This document shows positions 5,302 to 6,235 of a DNA stretch of 6,235 nucleotides, in pieces. Origin of the DNA: JAJXZP01 sp035505775 (GTDB lineage Bacteria; Spirochaetota; Spirochaetia; Treponematales; Rectinemataceae); the NCBI GenBank assembly GCA_035505775.1, contig DATJQN010000364.1, positions 1 through 6,235 on the forward strand, given 5' to 3'. The stretch's first letter is position 1. Every line of letters begins with the position of its first letter. The translations under genes and the position numbers were made by a program. The notes beneath the pieces are model-generated. The model had not been told where the DNA came from, made no database searches, and saw nothing but the letters and a program-made list of their open reading frames with translations.

Positions 5302-5772
5302 CTAGGAAACGAGCGGAACGAGGAGGTCGACAATGCCCTGGAGCGGCCCGATGTCATCGTCATCGAACTGCGCCAGCCGATCCGAGTCAATGTCCAGCAC
5401 AGCGACCACCCTTCCCTCCGCCTTGAGCGGGATGACGATCTCGCTCTTCGATCGGGAATCGCAGGCGATGTGGCCCGGAAAGGCATCGACATCGGGCACG
5501 ACCACCGCCCGGCCGCTGCGCGCGCAGTGCAGGCATACGCCGCGGCCCTTGAGTATCTGGCAGGCGATCGCACCCTGATAGGGGCCGACATGGAGCTCGT
5601 CCTCGCCGGCGACAAAGTAGAAGCCCGTCCAGAAATGGTGCCTGAGCTTGGCCTGCAGCACCGCTGCAACGGTGGACATGCCCGCCATGAGGGTCGGCGA
5701 TTTTCCGTCGATCAGTTCTTTCAGCTGGGCGTGAATCCGGGTATAGGCCGCCGGACGGCGCGTGTCGATCAT
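5302..5772 (-). CDS. msrC: Free methionine-R-sulfoxide reductase (GAF-domain, MsrC/YebR type)
   Basis: The 156-residue cytoplasmic enzyme reduces free methionine-R-sulfoxide, restoring methionine after oxidation. It is a single GAF domain (about 25-155). WTGFYF (48-53), VGPYQGAIAC (62-71), GRGVC (76-80) and VPDVDAFPGHIACDSRSKSEIVIPL (92-116) are the family's signature blocks, ending with AVLDIDSDRLAQFDDDD (124-140). The three family redox cysteines correspond to C71, C80 and C104. A fourth, C83, makes a CLHC pair with C80 that I do not recall as standard. The length is normal (YebR is about 165). The ATG at 5772 is preceded by GAGGAG at six bases. The gene starts 31 bp after the gltX stop on the same strand, so the two are probably co-transcribed; no functional link to tRNA charging is established. 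A generic GAF sensor is unlikely given the cysteines. Confidence 0.88.
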   Translation of the reverse strand: MIDTRRPAAYTRIHAQLKELIDGKSPTLMAGMSTVAAVLQAKLRHHFWTGFYFVAGEDELHVGPYQGAIACQILKGRGVCLHCARSGRAVVVPDVDAFPGHIACDSRSKSEIVIPLKAEGRVVAVLDIDSDRLAQFDDDDIGPLQGIVDLLVPLVS

Positions 5773-5803
5773 GGCGAACTCCTCAGGCTTTACCTCGCCC
5801 GCC

Positions 5804-6235
5804 TCATCCGCGAAGCAGGGCGAGAGCTCGATCCACCCGCGCGGCAGCCCGCTCGGCGCCGATGAGACGGATCGATTCGAAGAGCGGGGGGCTGACGCGC
5901 GAGCCGGTGACGGCCACGCGCAGCGGCATCATCAGATCGCCGAACTTGGCCCCGAGGCGCTCCGCCTCCGTCCGGTACCGCTCCTCACTGCCGGGCAGAT
6001 CGTTCAGGTCGCAGACGGCGAGGAGGGCCCCGGCCGCCGCGAGGAGCTCCGCGGCACGCGCCCGGTCCAGCTTCTTGGGAATGAACTCCTCCGCAGGGGG
6101 CAGGGCCGGCTCCTCGTAGAGATAGCGCATGATGGCGGGAGCATCGCCCAGGAAATGGAGGCGCTCCTTGACCAGCGGCATCGCAGAAGTGAGATAGGCC
6201 AGGTCATTGACGGCCGGGGATGGAGGGAGGAGCCC
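5804..6235 (-). CDS. gltX: Glutamyl-tRNA synthetase, C-terminal part (5' end off the window)
   Basis: The frame runs from the right edge to the TGA at 5804-5806, giving 143 residues of the C-terminal anticodon-binding domain. The enzyme charges tRNA-Glu, supplying translation and often tetrapyrrole synthesis. Diagnostic blocks are LVKERLHFLGDAPAIMRYLYEEP near the start, FIPKKLD, and the highly conserved LMMPLRVAVTGSRVSPPLFESIRLIGAERAAARV near the end, the hallmark of bacterial GluRS. The frame is open upstream of the first in-window ATG (6181) with GluRS-like residues, so that ATG is internal. HIGH and KMSKS motifs lie outside the window, so whether this is a discriminating or relaxed GluRS cannot be read; the nearby glnS suggests that the discriminating type would suffice. 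It heads a same-strand series gltX, msrC, glnS. Confidence 0.95.
   Translation of the reverse strand, partial: GLLPPSPAVNDLAYLTSAMPLVKERLHFLGDAPAIMRYLYEEPALPPAEEFIPKKLDRARAAELLAAAGALLAVCDLNDLPGSEERYRTEAERLGAKFGDLMMPLRVAVTGSRVSPPLFESIRLIGAERAAARVDRALALLRG

Overview
The window is a gene-dense, GC-rich stretch of bacterial chromosome dominated by translation genes. It shows no sign of mobile DNA, CRISPR arrays, rRNA or tRNA genes. Seven protein genes are supported, two of them cut by the window edges. A single-chain class II glycyl-tRNA synthetase occurs together with a true glutaminyl-tRNA synthetase. That combination is found in several non-proteobacterial lineages, such as the Deinococcus, Bacteroidetes, Planctomycetes, Acidobacteria and some spirochaete groups. 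The phylum cannot be fixed from this sequence alone. Most genes start with ATG behind a clear Shine-Dalgarno sequence.

Layout, left to right. (1) The 3' part of an RluA-type rRNA pseudouridine synthase gene on + (1-567). It converges on, and overlaps by 23 bp, the 3' end of the glycyl-tRNA synthetase gene on - (545-1966). (2) A 243-bp gap (1967-2209) that reads as the glyS promoter plus a long, foldable leader. (3) An HxlR/DUF24 regulator on - (2210-2593), divergent from a stand-alone LUD-domain gene on + (2684-3307). The AT-rich 90-bp gap between them holds two candidate promoters and two dyads, one matching the TTAC-N5-GTAA pattern of DUF24 operators. (4) A 60-bp gap filled by a strong hairpin between the convergent ends of the LUD gene and glnS. 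(5) glnS on - (3368-5113), with its own promoter-like sequence and a GC-rich hairpin upstream. (6) A GAF-type free methionine-R-sulfoxide reductase gene on - (5302-5772). (7) The C-terminal part of gltX on - (5804 to the right edge), 31 bp upstream of the reductase gene.

Functionally, the - strand carries gltX, msrC and glnS in one direction: charging of tRNA-Glu, reduction of free oxidised methionine, and charging of tRNA-Gln. glyS and the pseudouridine synthase extend the translation theme. The regulator/LUD pair is the least explained part. The regulator keeps the conserved N-terminal cysteine that senses oxidants or electrophiles in studied DUF24 proteins, and the intergenic dyads suggest that it controls both itself and the LUD gene. 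The hxlR promoter is placed so that transcription would begin at or within a base of the A of its ATG, predicting a leaderless mRNA.
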